Of a stretch of DNA of 64,000 nt, positions 34,199 to 42,864 are shown piece by piece; position 1 is the stretch's first letter; the number at the start of each line of letters is the position of its first letter. The position numbers were made by a program, and so were the translations under genes. Below the pieces are notes generated by a model that searched no databases, was not told where the DNA came from, and worked only from the letters and a program-made list of their open reading frames with translations. The DNA comes from DATHTS01 sp041940425 (lineage in GTDB: Bacteria; Acidobacteriota; Blastocatellia; Pyrinomonadales; Pyrinomonadaceae): the NCBI GenBank assembly GCA_041940425.1, contig JBGTSF010000012.1:1-64000 (forward strand), in the 5' to 3' direction.

Positions 34199-35371
34199 TT
34201 ATTTCATCAGCAAAATCTCTAACCTCTGATCTTTTATCCCGTAAAAATCTTTGATCGAATTTATCTGCTCGTCGAGTTTTTCCGCGTCTTTGATTTTCTT
34301 TTGCTTCGTGCCGACGATCATATTGTTTTTCGGCGTGTGTTCGGTCGAGACGAATTCGAAAAGTTTTGTTTGATAGCCGGATTTTTCTAACAGCAGAGCG
34401 CGGAGACCGTCGGTGATTGATTCGGCTTCGCGTTCGAGCATTACGCCGTGTTTTAAGATATTTTTGAGCATTTCCGGCGGCTGAATTTGCGGGCGGATTT
34501 CCTGATGACAGCAGGGCGCGACGACGATCAGTTCGGCATTTGATTTGATGCCCTGAAAAAGCGCGTCGTCGGTCGCCGTGTTGCAGGCGTGAAGCGCGAT
34601 GAGAACGTCAACGTCTTTTAATTCGTAATCGCCGATATAGCCGTGAACGAATTTCAAATCTTCAAATTCCGATGCGCGGGCGATGTCGTTACACAAGCCG
34701 ACGAGTTCCTCTTTCGTGTCAACACCGGTAACTTTTACGTCCAGATCGCGAATGTTTTTAAAATAATCATACGCCGCAAATGTCAGATAGCCTTTGCCCG
34801 AACCCATGTCAACGATGTTCAGCTGTGTGCGGTCTTTTAAATGAGATTTGTCGAACAGCGAGCCGAGAGTTTCGACAAATTTATTGATCTGTTTCCATTT
34901 GTCCTGCTGTTTGTCGCGGATCTCGCCGCGGTCGGTCGTGATGCCGAGAGCGCGCAGATAAAAGCTGTCGGCGTTGACGAATCGCTTTTTCTCGCGGTCG
35001 TGTTCGAGCGTCGGTTTTGATTTGAAAGTCGGCTTCGCCACATTCAAACGCGATTTGCCTTTTTTGCCGATGTCGAGTTGAAAATCGTTTTCCGTGGTGA
35101 AAAGATGTCCGGCAAAAAATTCCGTTCCCAAAACTTTTCGCAGGATTTTTACACCCTCATTGTAATCAAAATTCTTCGCCGTATCGCGCGTGTTGTAGCG
35201 GTAAAGAAAGAAAAGCCTTCTGCCTTTTTTCGTATCAATGAGGCGAACCATCACCTTTTGCAGATGCTCGTCCGCGCCTTTGTAATTGCCCAGCGTCATC
35301 TTGACAAAAGTTTTTTCGTGCAGAGAACGGGCAAATTCCGAGATAAATTTTTCGACGTTTTCGATGGACAT
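34199..35371 (-). CDS. SAM-dependent methyltransferase (Methyltransf_32/Trm13-like)
   Basis: 390 aa. The SAM-binding motif I is IVDMGSGKGYLTFAAYDYF, motif II region VTGVDTKEELV, then DVLIALHACNTATDDAL and VVAPCCHQEIRPQ, the PCCH motif of Methyltransf_32 proteins related to Trm13 and GSTCD. The N-terminal 130 residues (FVKMTLGNYKG ... RRLFFLYRYNTRDTAKNFDY) are a separate alpha/beta region. RNA or protein methylation is plausible but unproven. Confidence 0.85.
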   Translation of the reverse strand: MSIENVEKFISEFARSLHEKTFVKMTLGNYKGADEHLQKVMVRLIDTKKGRRLFFLYRYNTRDTAKNFDYNEGVKILRKVLGTEFFAGHLFTTENDFQLDIGKKGKSRLNVAKPTFKSKPTLEHDREKKRFVNADSFYLRALGITTDRGEIRDKQQDKWKQINKFVETLGSLFDKSHLKDRTQLNIVDMGSGKGYLTFAAYDYFKNIRDLDVKVTGVDTKEELVGLCNDIARASEFEDLKFVHGYIGDYELKDVDVLIALHACNTATDDALFQGIKSNAELIVVAPCCHQEIRPQIQPPEMLKNILKHGVMLEREAESITDGLRALLLEKSGYQTKLFEFVSTEHTPKNNMIVGTKQKKIKDAEKLDEQINSIKDFYGIKDQRLEILLMK

Positions 35372-35385
35372 AAGAATTAAATTTT

Positions 35386-35490
35386 AACGCAAAGACGCGA
35401 AGGCGCAAGGTCGCAAAGGGAAGAAAATATAAAATGAAATAAGATGATTCCTCAAACGCACTTTAAAATTCCTTTGCGTCTTTGCGTTAA
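35386..35490. repeat. ACGCAAAG octamer repeats as facing inverted arms
   Basis: 35386-35420 contains four 8-nt units (ACGCAAAG ACGCGAAG GCGCAAGG TCGCAAAG); 35469-35490 has CCTTTGCGTCTTTGCGTT in the opposite sense. A close relative of this octamer is part of the purL coding sequence at 59306-59335. Confidence 0.75.
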
Positions 35491-35499
35491 AATAAAAAT

Positions 35500-35645
35500 A
35501 TGATCAACAAGGAAGATTTTGTAAAAAGCATCGCGTATCTTTTTCTGGAAACTTTTGAAGGCTCGCCTGAAGAATGCTCGCCCATACGGCGTATCATCTC
35601 GGTGCGATTCGGCAGATAGCGAAAAGTTCGGCGCGGGAAATTTAA
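35500..35645 (+). pseudogene. DinB-family remnant with internal deletion
   Basis: ATG 35500 opens a frame MINKEDFVKSIAYLFLETFE that resembles the first helix of DinB-like proteins. It runs to TAG 35617-35619 with no domain. The overlapping +2 frame at 35577-35645 reads AHTAYHLGAIRQIAK and then a stop; HTAYHLGAIRQ is typical of the C-terminal helix of the same family. About 110 central codons are thus missing and the ends joined out of frame. The assignment rests on two short motifs. Confidence 0.55.
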
Positions 35646-35684
35646 AAACCGCTTTTTCCGCGGAAAAATTTCTTACAAATTATT

Positions 35685-37277
35685 TCAAACCAAAGAATTA
35701 TTTCTCAGCAAATCTTTCATCAGCTCGACCAATTTATCCAGATCAACCGGCTTGGCGAGATGTTCCTGATAACCGGCTTCGATGGCGAGCGAGCGGTCTT
35801 GCAAACTGGCGTATCCGGTCAGAGCGATTGCCGGAATCCGTCCGCCTTCTTCGGGCGCGAGTTCTCTGATCTGACGCATCAGTTTGTAGCCGTCTTCGCC
35901 GGGCAGACCGACATCGCTGACTAATATATCGGGCTGAAAATCTTTGATCGCTTCCATAGCTTTCGCGGCGGAATCAACGGCGGTAACTTTCATATCGAAT
36001 TGGTTGAAAAATACTTCGAGCATCTCGCGCGAATCCGCATCGTCTTCGACCAGCAAAACGTGAACGTTTTCGAGTGATTGCGCGGACATCTTTTCAGTAG
36101 ATTCGACCGAAGACCGAGCCGGAAATAATCTTGCTTCTCGCCCGGACAAAACGGGAAGCGTAACGGTAAAAGTCGAGCCGCGATTTTCGCCGTCGCTCGT
36201 TACGGAAACCGTTCCGCCGTGCTGTTCGACCAGATGCCGGACAATCGCCAAACCGAGTCCGAGTCCGCCGGCTTCTCTCGTATAAGAACTGTCTGCCTGC
36301 CGAAAACGCTCGAAAACATAGGGCAGAAATTCCGGCTCGATGCCCTGTCCCGAATCGGCGATTTTGATCTCGACGTGTGAGTCCGTATCTTTCATATGAA
36401 CATCAATCCGTCCGCTGTCCGGCGTAAATTTGATCGCGTTGGAAAGCAGATTCAGGAAGACCTGCTGAAGCCGGTCGGCATCGCCCATCACCTGACAATC
36501 GCGGCAATCCAGCGAAAAATCGAGTTTGATGTTTTTCGCTTCGACCGACGGCTGAACGATATCAATCGCCGTTCGGACTACGGGCAACAGATCGATTTTT
36601 TCCAATTCGAGTTCGAGCTTGCCGGTAATGACGCGCGAAACGAAAAGAATATCGGAAATGACTTTCGACTGCGCCCGCGTATTGCGCTCGATAACGTCGA
36701 GACCGTGTTCCAAATCCACAGCGTTGTCGGATCGGTCGCGGAGCAGTTTGATCCAGCCGAGCATCGAGTTGAGCGGCGTGCGGAGTTCGTGCGAAAGCGT
36801 CGCCAGAAACAAATCCTTTTGATGATCGGCTTGTTCCAATTGGTTAAGCAGATCACGCGCCTGATACTGCCGCTCCCGTGCGCGAAGCGCGCCGCGCACC
36901 GCGCTGACGAGCATCGCGATGCGGATCGGACGCTCGACGATCGTCGCGTTGATGCGCGTGCCGACCAGATTTAAAAGTTTTTCGGAGTTCTGCGGATTGC
37001 CCGCAAACAGGATGACGGGAATGTCCGACCAGACGGGCTGACGGTCGAATGTTTCGACGAGCCGTTCGAGCGTGCCGTTTTCGAGAGCTTCTTCGGCGAG
37101 CAAAACCGCGCCCGTGCCTGACCTCAGTTTTTCTTCCAGATCATTCGCGTCGGCGCACGCGTCGGCGGAAATTTCCGCGTCTTCGAGCGTCCGGCAGACG
37201 AGCGTCGCATCGCGCCCCGTCGGCATAAAAACGAGAACGCGGTTTTCCGTATTTTCAGTCTTCATCGCGTTCGCCAT
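35685..37277 (-). CDS. Hybrid histidine kinase with N-terminal pseudo-receiver
   Basis: 530 aa. Residues about 12-130 look like a receiver fold (VLVFMPTGRDATLVCRTL ... AVLLAEEAL ... IPVILFAGN ... ATIVERPIR) but lack the acidic pocket, the phosphoacceptor Asp and the conserved Lys. Then HisKA with FLATLSHELRTPLNSMLGW, HATPase_c (LNLLSNAIKFTPD, DSGQGIEP, GLGLGLAIVRHLV) and a complete C-terminal receiver (LLVEDDADSREML, LVSDVGLPGEDG, HLAKPVD). An internal start at 37265 is possible. The 5' end overlaps kaiC-like by 23 nt, so the two are translated together. Confidence 0.92.
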   Translation of the reverse strand: MANAMKTENTENRVLVFMPTGRDATLVCRTLEDAEISADACADANDLEEKLRSGTGAVLLAEEALENGTLERLVETFDRQPVWSDIPVILFAGNPQNSEKLLNLVGTRINATIVERPIRIAMLVSAVRGALRARERQYQARDLLNQLEQADHQKDLFLATLSHELRTPLNSMLGWIKLLRDRSDNAVDLEHGLDVIERNTRAQSKVISDILFVSRVITGKLELELEKIDLLPVVRTAIDIVQPSVEAKNIKLDFSLDCRDCQVMGDADRLQQVFLNLLSNAIKFTPDSGRIDVHMKDTDSHVEIKIADSGQGIEPEFLPYVFERFRQADSSYTREAGGLGLGLAIVRHLVEQHGGTVSVTSDGENRGSTFTVTLPVLSGREARLFPARSSVESTEKMSAQSLENVHVLLVEDDADSREMLEVFFNQFDMKVTAVDSAAKAMEAIKDFQPDILVSDVGLPGEDGYKLMRQIRELAPEEGGRIPAIALTGYASLQDRSLAIEAGYQEHLAKPVDLDKLVELMKDLLRNNSLV

Positions 37278-38787
37278 TTTTACCCATCAGGTCTTTGTCC
37301 TTACCGTGATAAACCGGAATTCCGGTTAGAACGCCGTGAAATTCTTTGAGCGGCTGACCGAGCCGGATGCCGCCCGCGTCAATGCGGAATTCGCGGATCG
37401 TGCGCTCGTGTTTTCCCGTTCTTTTTTTCAAAACCGAGATCGCCTGCCGCACTTCGCCTTCGGCTTCGAAATACCGCAGAAGCACAACTGTATCGGCGAG
37501 ATAGCTCATATCAATCGGCGTCTGCATCGAGCCGACCAAGCCGTATTGCCCGACGATCATAATACTGACGATGCCTTTGCGGTTGAGATACGAGAGCAGT
37601 TCGTGAAACTGCATCGTCAGAAAGCGTTCCTGCGGCGTCGCCATCAGGTAGCCGTTGACGCTGTCTATGACGACGACGCGCGTTTCGTTTCGCTCGACAT
37701 CCTGACTGACCAGATGCGACAGCTCGCCCGGCGTAAATTCCGCGAGTTTGATCTGCCGGATGCTGATGAGACCTTCGGCGACGAACTTTTCGAGGTTCAT
37801 TCCGAGTGCCGACGCGCGTTTATAAAGAGTTTCGGGCGATTCGTCAAAAAGATAGAGCGCGGAACGCTCGCCGTTTTCAGCCGCCGTCAGCGCATACATC
37901 AATGCCAGCGTGGATTTGCCGATCCCGGCAGGTCCGGTCAGGATCGTGCTGGTGCCGTAGTCGAGTCCGCCGAGAAGCTGTTCGAGGTCATCCAGATTGC
38001 TGTTGAGTGTTCCGGTCTGAAAGTCTCCGGTAATTTGGGGCGAGCCGAGACGCGGGAATACGACGATACCGCCGGTTTCGATATTAAAATCGTGCGAGCC
38101 GGATTGGAAATTTACGCCGCGCATCTTGACGACGCGCAGATTGTGCCGCTGTTTGCCGTATTCGCTCGGCACGTATTCGAGCGTGATCACGCCGTGCGCG
38201 ATTGATTCGAGCTGCCGTTGCGACGTATGCGAGGTCAGATCGTCGAGCAGCATGACGGTGCATTTCCGCCCGGTAAAATACTGCTTGAGGGCAAGTATCT
38301 GCCGCCGGAAACGAAGCGCGTCGCCCGCCAGCATACGCATCTCCGACAGCGAATCGAAAACGACGCGTGCCGGGTCAGTGCGCTCGACTTCCTTTAAGAC
38401 GGCTTTTGTCGTTTCGTCCAGCTCGACTTCCGACGGGTGAAAAACCGTGTAGCCCGCGTCTCCCATCAAAGAATCGCCGGAAATCGTCAGGTCGAGGATA
38501 TTCAACTGTTCCAAATCCCAGCCGTGCGACTGTCCGACGGAGATGAGTTCTTCCTTGCTCTCTGAAAGAGTAACGTAAAGCCCGCGCTCGCCCTTGCGCT
38601 CGCCTTCGAGCAAAAACTGCAAACCCATCGTCGTTTTGCCCGTGCCGGGATTTCCCTGAACGAGATAGAGGCGATGTTTCGGCAAACCGCCTTTGAGGAT
38701 AAAATCCAATCCCTCGATACCCGAAGAGGCGCGGTCGAAATCGGTTATTTCTGATGTCTTCATAGTTTCGTAAATTTTATTATTCAA
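37255..38787 (-). CDS. KaiC-like double ATPase (circadian-clock-type RecA fold)
   Basis: 510 aa with two KaiC domains: CI with Walker A GNPGTGKTTMGLQF (residues 45-53) and CII with GPAGIGKSTLALMY near 295. Walker B-like strands are ARVVFDSLSEM and VVVIDSVNG. In CII the segment SYLADTVVLLRYFE aligns with the autophosphorylation region of cyanobacterial KaiC, with Ser kept at the position corresponding to Ser431 and Tyr at Thr432 (my alignment). Without kaiA or kaiB nearby it is unlikely to be a clock and more likely a signalling ATPase partnering the overlapping kinase gene. Confidence 0.92.
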   Translation of the reverse strand: MNNKIYETMKTSEITDFDRASSGIEGLDFILKGGLPKHRLYLVQGNPGTGKTTMGLQFLLEGERKGERGLYVTLSESKEELISVGQSHGWDLEQLNILDLTISGDSLMGDAGYTVFHPSEVELDETTKAVLKEVERTDPARVVFDSLSEMRMLAGDALRFRRQILALKQYFTGRKCTVMLLDDLTSHTSQRQLESIAHGVITLEYVPSEYGKQRHNLRVVKMRGVNFQSGSHDFNIETGGIVVFPRLGSPQITGDFQTGTLNSNLDDLEQLLGGLDYGTSTILTGPAGIGKSTLALMYALTAAENGERSALYLFDESPETLYKRASALGMNLEKFVAEGLISIRQIKLAEFTPGELSHLVSQDVERNETRVVVIDSVNGYLMATPQERFLTMQFHELLSYLNRKGIVSIMIVGQYGLVGSMQTPIDMSYLADTVVLLRYFEAEGEVRQAISVLKKRTGKHERTIREFRIDAGGIRLGQPLKEFHGVLTGIPVYHGKDKDLMGKNGERDED

Positions 38788-38860
38788 TGATTGATATTTT
38801 TACACAACCCGGCAAAACGCCGCAAAGAGTTTTTCGTTCAAACGGGCAGATTTATTATGT

Positions 38861-39421
38861 ATGATAAAAGCGATGAAAAATTTCAAACCCTCAAAGGAAG
38901 ACCTGCGCGATGCCGTAAACCGTACGACCGAAGATCTGATTGATTACGATCTGAAAATTTTATTCTGCGGCATCAATCCCGGCATCTGGTCGGGCGCGAC
39001 CGGCTTTCATTTCGCGCGTCCGGGAAACCGTTTTTGGAAAGTCCTGCACCTTGCCGGATTTACAAACAGAATTCTGCATCCTTCGGAAGAAGACGAGCTT
39101 TTAGAACTCGGCTACGGCATCACAAGTTTTGTAAAAAGAACAACCGCGCGAGCCGATGAATTAACGAAAGAAGAATTTATAAATGGCGGAAAACTTTTGA
39201 TAAGAAAAATCGAAAAATACCGCCCGCACACCGTCGCCGTTTTAGGCATCGGCGCATACCGCGCGGCGTTTCAAAAACCGAAAGCGAAACTCGGCTTACA
39301 GGCAGAAAAGATCGGGAAAACGAAAATCTGGCTACTCCCGAATCCGAGCGGTCTGAACGCGCATTATCAGGCTGATGATTTAGCCGAACTTTTCCGTCAA
39401 GTTCGTAAGTCCATTAAATAA
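38861..39421 (+). CDS. mug: G/U mismatch-specific DNA glycosylase
   Basis: 186 aa. FCGINPGIWSGATGFHFARP with the catalytic Asn of GINPG, FWKVLHLAGFT, and LLPNPSGLNAHYQADDLAEL near the C-terminus are the Mug/TDG signatures. It excises uracil or ethenocytosine opposite G. Starts ATG 38861 or 38873; no clear SD. Its stop is followed after one base by the displaced copy of the guaA 3' end. Confidence 0.93.
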   Translation: MIKAMKNFKPSKEDLRDAVNRTTEDLIDYDLKILFCGINPGIWSGATGFHFARPGNRFWKVLHLAGFTNRILHPSEEDELLELGYGITSFVKRTTARADELTKEEFINGGKLLIRKIEKYRPHTVAVLGIGAYRAAFQKPKAKLGLQAEKIGKTKIWLLPNPSGLNAHYQADDLAELFRQVRKSIK

Positions 39422-39422
39422 A

Positions 39423-39480
39423 TTTATTCCCACTCGATCGTGCTTGGCGGTTTTGATGAGATGTCGCGGGCGGCGCAGTT
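39423..39480. repeat. Displaced copy of the guaA 3' end (left direct repeat)
   Basis: 58 nt matching guaA 3' end (40120-40177) in the same orientation: the first 37 nt are identical, 51 of 58 overall. On the minus strand it would encode ARDISSKPPSTIEWE and stop. It abuts mug on one side and the VapC stop codon on the other. Confidence 0.9.
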
Positions 39481-39481
39481 T

Positions 39482-39877
39482 TTACCAAATTCTTTTAATT
39501 GATTTTCCTTTTAGATAATTGTCATATGCCGCGTCAATGCTTATCAAATCCATATTTTCAATAATCGTCTGCGAAACGATTATTCGGTCAAACGGATCGC
39601 GGTGATGAAAAGGCAAGCGGTTTTGTTCGACGGTGTGTGCGAAGTTTATCGGTAAAATTTGAATCGAATTGTCATTCAAATCATCAATTACCGATTCGTA
39701 ATGTCCTTTGATAGAAAGTTTTCCGAGAGCGGTTTTGATCGAGATTTCCCAGAGCGAAGCGATACTGATAAAGATTTCGTTATTTCCATTTTCGATGGTC
39801 GTTTTAGCGGTTTTGCTTAATTCTTTCGCATTGCTGACAAACCACAGAAAAACGTGAGTATCAATCAAAAACCGCAT
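39482..39877 (-). CDS. VapC-type PIN-domain toxin (ribonuclease)
   Basis: 131 aa. The PIN acidic residues are visible: Asp6 in LIDTHVFLWF, Glu44 in LWEISIK, Asp94/Asp97 in HRDPFDRII and Asp115 in ISIDAAY. It closely fits the VapC/Sll0205-like subgroup. PIN toxins cleave RNA, often tRNA or rRNA, when released from the antitoxin. The start follows the antitoxin stop directly. The pair lies between two copies of the guaA 3' end. Confidence 0.92.
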   Translation of the reverse strand: MRFLIDTHVFLWFVSNAKELSKTAKTTIENGNNEIFISIASLWEISIKTALGKLSIKGHYESVIDDLNDNSIQILPINFAHTVEQNRLPFHHRDPFDRIIVSQTIIENMDLISIDAAYDNYLKGKSIKRIW

Positions 39878-40087
39878 TTACATATACTCCTTGAAATCTT
39901 CGAGCGGCGCGTCGAAATCCGGCGCGAGTTTATATTTTCCCTTCGCGCTTCCGGCTTTGCGGTTTTTCTTTTTCCGCTTCTGCGCGGCGTATTTTTTTTG
40001 CAGAAATTCGGCATAATGCAAAACTTCCTGTTTCAATTGTTCGGGAAGTTGCTCGATCTGCGCCAGAATTGCTTTTTCTTCGGTCAT
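39878..40087 (-). CDS. VapB-like antitoxin (DUF2281 type)
   Basis: 69 aa. EEKAILAQIEQLPEQLKQEV and LHYAEFLQKKYA match the DUF2281 helical antitoxins found ahead of VapC; the basic middle (KRKKKNRKAGSAKGKYK) is followed by APDFDAPLEDFKEYM, which probably wraps the toxin active site. Stop and toxin ATG are adjacent, typical of translational coupling. Confidence 0.85.
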   Translation of the reverse strand: MTEEKAILAQIEQLPEQLKQEVLHYAEFLQKKYAAQKRKKKNRKAGSAKGKYKLAPDFDAPLEDFKEYM

Positions 40088-40119
40088 AACGATTCACGAT
40101 TTTATCATAAATTTCAAAC

Positions 40120-40177
40120 TTTATTCCCACTCGATCGTGCTTGGCGGTTTTGATGAAATGTCGTAAACGACGCGGTT
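40120..40177. repeat. guaA 3' end (right direct repeat)
   Basis: The intact guaA terminus that matches 39423-39480. It codes for VVYDISSKPPSTIEWE and includes the guaA stop (TAA, 40121-40123 on the minus strand). Together the repeats bound the 39481-40119 segment holding the toxin-antitoxin pair. Confidence 0.9.
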
Positions 40178-41665
40178 GATTCCTCTGACTTCCGAAGTAA
40201 TGCGCGATGAGACGGCTTGCAGAAATTCGTGCGGCAGACGCGCCCAGTCCGCCGTCATTCCGTCGGTCGAAGTAACGGCGCGGAGCGCGATGGCGCGTTC
40301 GTAAGTTCGAAAATCGCCCATTACGCCGACCGATTGAATCGGAAGCAGAACGGCGAAGGCTTGCCAGACTTCATCGTAAAGTTTGAAGTTTTTTAATTCT
40401 TCGATAAAAATGCGGTCGGCTTTTTGCAAAAGTGCGACTTTTTCCGGCGTGATGTCGCCCAAAATCCGCACGGCGAGACCGGGACCGGGAAACGGATGAC
40501 GTTCGAGAATTTCCTGCGGAACATTTAAGTCTTTGCCGATACTGCGGACTTCATCCTTAAAAAGTTCTCTGAGCGGTTCGATCAATTTCAGATTCATCTT
40601 TTCCGGCAGACCGCCGACGTTGTGGTGCGTTTTTATCGTTACGGACGCGCCGCGCAGAGAAACCGATTCGATGACATCCGGGTAAAGCGTTCCCTGTACG
40701 AGATATTTCACATCGCCGATTCTCGCTGCTTCCGCATCGAAAACGTCTATAAATTTCGCGCCGATGGCTTTGCGTTTTTGTTCGGGATCGAAAACGTCTT
40801 TTAAAACTTCGTAAAACTCTTCGGATGCGTCAACGCCGACGACATTTAAATGAAGTTTTTCCTTGTAAAGTTTTAGAGTATCTTCAAATTCGTTATGACG
40901 AAGCAAGCCGTTATTGACGAAAATGCAGGTTTGCCTGTCGCCGATGGCTTCGTGAACCAGAACGGCGGCGACGGTCGAATCAACACCGCCCGAAAGACCG
41001 CAGACGACTCTGCCGCTTTCGCCGACCGTCGCACGAATTTTTTCGATCTCTTCCGCGATAAACTGCTTTGATGTCCAATCGCCGCGGCACTCGCAAATAT
41101 CGAAAAGAAAATTCCGCAAAATCTCTTTGCCGAGCGGCGTATGCGCGACTTCCGGGTGGAACTGTACGGCGTAGATTTTTTCCGTTTTATTCTCGATTGC
41201 CGTCACGATGTCGCCCGTTTCGGCGGTTTTGTGAAAGCCTTCGGGCAAACGGACGACCGAATCACCGTGGCTCATCCAAACGTCCAATTCAAACGGCATC
41301 TCGGCAAAAAGCTCGGTTTCGCCGCTCAAAACTTTCAACTTCGCATGCCCGTAACCGCGCTTGTCCGACGGTTCGACTACGCCGTTCAGATCCTTCGCCA
41401 GAAGCTGCATCCCGTAACAAATTCCAAGAATCGGCACGTTGATCTTTTTATAAAAATCAACGGAAACATTCGGCGCGTCCGCTTCATAAACCGAATTCGG
41501 TCCGCCCGACAAGATAACGCCTTTCGGATTTTTACGTAAAATTTCCTCCGTCGAAAGCGTAAACGGATGAATCTCGCAATAAACGCCCTGCTCACGCACC
41601 CGCCGCGCGATAAGCTGTGTATATTGCGAGCCGAAATCGAGAATAAGTAAAAGTTCGTGTTGCAA
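40121..41665 (-). CDS. guaA: GMP synthase (glutamine-hydrolysing)
   Basis: 514 aa, standard length. Class I glutaminase domain with the nucleophile in ILGICYGMQLLAKDL and His/Glu in VQFHPEVAHT; ATP pyrophosphatase domain with the P-loop GLSGGVDSTVAAVLVH; C-terminal dimerisation domain ending DISSKPPSTIEWE. It converts XMP to GMP. Upstream on the same strand there is no partner gene; the toxin-antitoxin pair lies directly downstream. Confidence 0.98.
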   Translation of the reverse strand: MQHELLLILDFGSQYTQLIARRVREQGVYCEIHPFTLSTEEILRKNPKGVILSGGPNSVYEADAPNVSVDFYKKINVPILGICYGMQLLAKDLNGVVEPSDKRGYGHAKLKVLSGETELFAEMPFELDVWMSHGDSVVRLPEGFHKTAETGDIVTAIENKTEKIYAVQFHPEVAHTPLGKEILRNFLFDICECRGDWTSKQFIAEEIEKIRATVGESGRVVCGLSGGVDSTVAAVLVHEAIGDRQTCIFVNNGLLRHNEFEDTLKLYKEKLHLNVVGVDASEEFYEVLKDVFDPEQKRKAIGAKFIDVFDAEAARIGDVKYLVQGTLYPDVIESVSLRGASVTIKTHHNVGGLPEKMNLKLIEPLRELFKDEVRSIGKDLNVPQEILERHPFPGPGLAVRILGDITPEKVALLQKADRIFIEELKNFKLYDEVWQAFAVLLPIQSVGVMGDFRTYERAIALRAVTSTDGMTADWARLPHEFLQAVSSRITSEVRGINRVVYDISSKPPSTIEWE

Positions 41666-41765
41666 AATAAAATCTCTCCCGCGTTTAATAAAGGAAAGAT
41701 TATAACGCGCGACGGAATATGTGAAAAATCCGGTGGTGAAATTCCTGAAGTTTTACCCGGCAAAT

Positions 41766-41810
41766 AAAAAAAGGGAGCGTGAATTTTGATAAATTCACGC
41801 CCCCTTTTTG
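41766..41810. terminator. Bidirectional rho-independent terminator
   Basis: AAAAAGGGAGCGTGAATTT pairs with AAATTCACGCCCCCTTTTT around a short loop, with one mismatch. It lies downstream of the minus-strand lipoprotein gene at 41848 and upstream of guaA. Confidence 0.8.
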
Positions 41811-41847
41811 CTGTCGTCGGTGAATAGCTTAAATGCGGTTTTGAAAA

Positions 41848-42417
41848 TCAAAACCTTTTATCCGATTCCGGCGATGTTTCGTCCATTTTCGGAAAAGTGA
41901 TCTTCCATTCGCCGTCTTCTTTGACAAAATCCATCGTTTTCCATTTGCCCTGCGCGTCCGGGTATTCGAGTGTCGCGCGATTCCCGTTGATCTTTTCATT
42001 GCGCGACTCATCGGTTGCCGCCTGCGGCGTTTCCGTCATCTGCAGTAAAGCCTTGTCAATCGGCTCGCCGGGTTCGCTCATAACGCTGAAAAATTCGAGC
42101 GCGTCTTTTGACAGCACGCGCTTTAAACCTTCGATGTCTTTTTTCTGACGTGCGGCGTAAGCGAATTTATAGACTTCGGTCGGCGTTCCAAGCGAGCCGT
42201 CTATCGGCGAATCTTTGTTCTCCGTTTTGGTGATTTCCGACTGATTTGTATCGGCGGCAGCCGCATTTTTATTTTCCGTCTGCGCCGTGTTTGCCGCCGT
42301 CCGATTGACCGGCGAATTCGCGCTGTTGCTGTTGGTCGAGTCCGATTGGCAAGCCGCCGCGCATCCGAAGATGAACAACACCGCCGTTTTCAAAATCAAA
42401 TTGTTCGTAATTTTCAT
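41848..42417 (-). CDS. Lipoprotein with DUF4878-like domain
   Basis: 189 aa. Lipobox FGCAAACQS after a short signal peptide, then 60 residues of Asn/Thr/Ala-rich linker (STNSNSANSPVNRTA) and a compact C-terminal domain (TEVYKFAYAARQKKDIEGLK ... WKTMDFVKEDGEWKITF) that looks like the NTF2-like DUF4878/DUF3828 fold. Likely periplasmic. Function unknown. Confidence 0.75.
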   Translation of the reverse strand: MKITNNLILKTAVLFIFGCAAACQSDSTNSNSANSPVNRTAANTAQTENKNAAAADTNQSEITKTENKDSPIDGSLGTPTEVYKFAYAARQKKDIEGLKRVLSKDALEFFSVMSEPGEPIDKALLQMTETPQAATDESRNEKINGNRATLEYPDAQGKWKTMDFVKEDGEWKITFPKMDETSPESDKRF

Positions 42418-42582
42418 AAATTTTGTTTTTCCGTTGTAATTTTCTTAAATTAAAATTCTGCGCCGCCGCAGTTTCGACGGCTTGATAAATAAAATCTACG
42501 CTTGATTTTCAAAAATTACACCACCCATTCGGGTAGATATTTAAGAAAGGAAAAAAGGAAATCGCGGTGTTTTTGTAATAAA

Positions 42583-42615
42583 GAAAGTCCGTCCGGCAAA
42601 TGCGAACAGACTTTC
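42583..42615 (-). terminator. Hairpin downstream of the prepilin-like microgene
   Basis: On the minus strand GAAAGTCTGTTCG pairs with CGGACGGACTTTC (13 bp with two G-U pairs), followed by TTTATTAC. It closes the transcript that contains the 31-aa gene. Confidence 0.55.
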
Positions 42616-42637
42616 GATTAATGAATGAAATTATTTA

Positions 42638-42733
42638 TTATTGCACCGCCGGAAGAAACACAACGGTAAGCGTTGCGAGAATCGCCATTACGCTCAAAAC
42701 TTCGATCAAGGTAAAACCTTTCGTGTTTTTCAT
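42638..42733 (-). CDS. 31-aa prepilin-like microprotein
   Basis: MKNTKGFTLIEVLSVMAILA followed by TLTVVFLPAVQ and a TAA TAA double stop. The KGFTLIEVL segment is a textbook type IV prepilin/pseudopilin cleavage site with Glu at +5, and the rest is only the hydrophobic N-terminal helix; no globular head exists. AGGAGG lies 9 nt before the ATG, so translation is well supported. The next genes upstream on the strand (67-aa protein, papain-like protease) also have strong SDs and may form one operon. It could be a true micro-pilin or a degraded pilin gene. Confidence 0.8.
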   Translation of the reverse strand: MKNTKGFTLIEVLSVMAILATLTVVFLPAVQ

Positions 42734-42864
42734 CTCTTTTGTCCTCCTATTCTTAAATTTTTACTTCGCCGAAAACGGTTTTTCCCCTTCCGGCGATTTA
42801 GTTATAAAAAAAAATCGGAACGATTTCCCCCGCCGCTTGGCTGGTTAAAAATTTTTTCCGTTTT

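Noticed and set aside
37255..38787. Circadian clock system
   Set aside because: No kaiA or kaiB in the window and the phospho-site Thr is replaced, so only a KaiC-like signalling ATPase is claimed.
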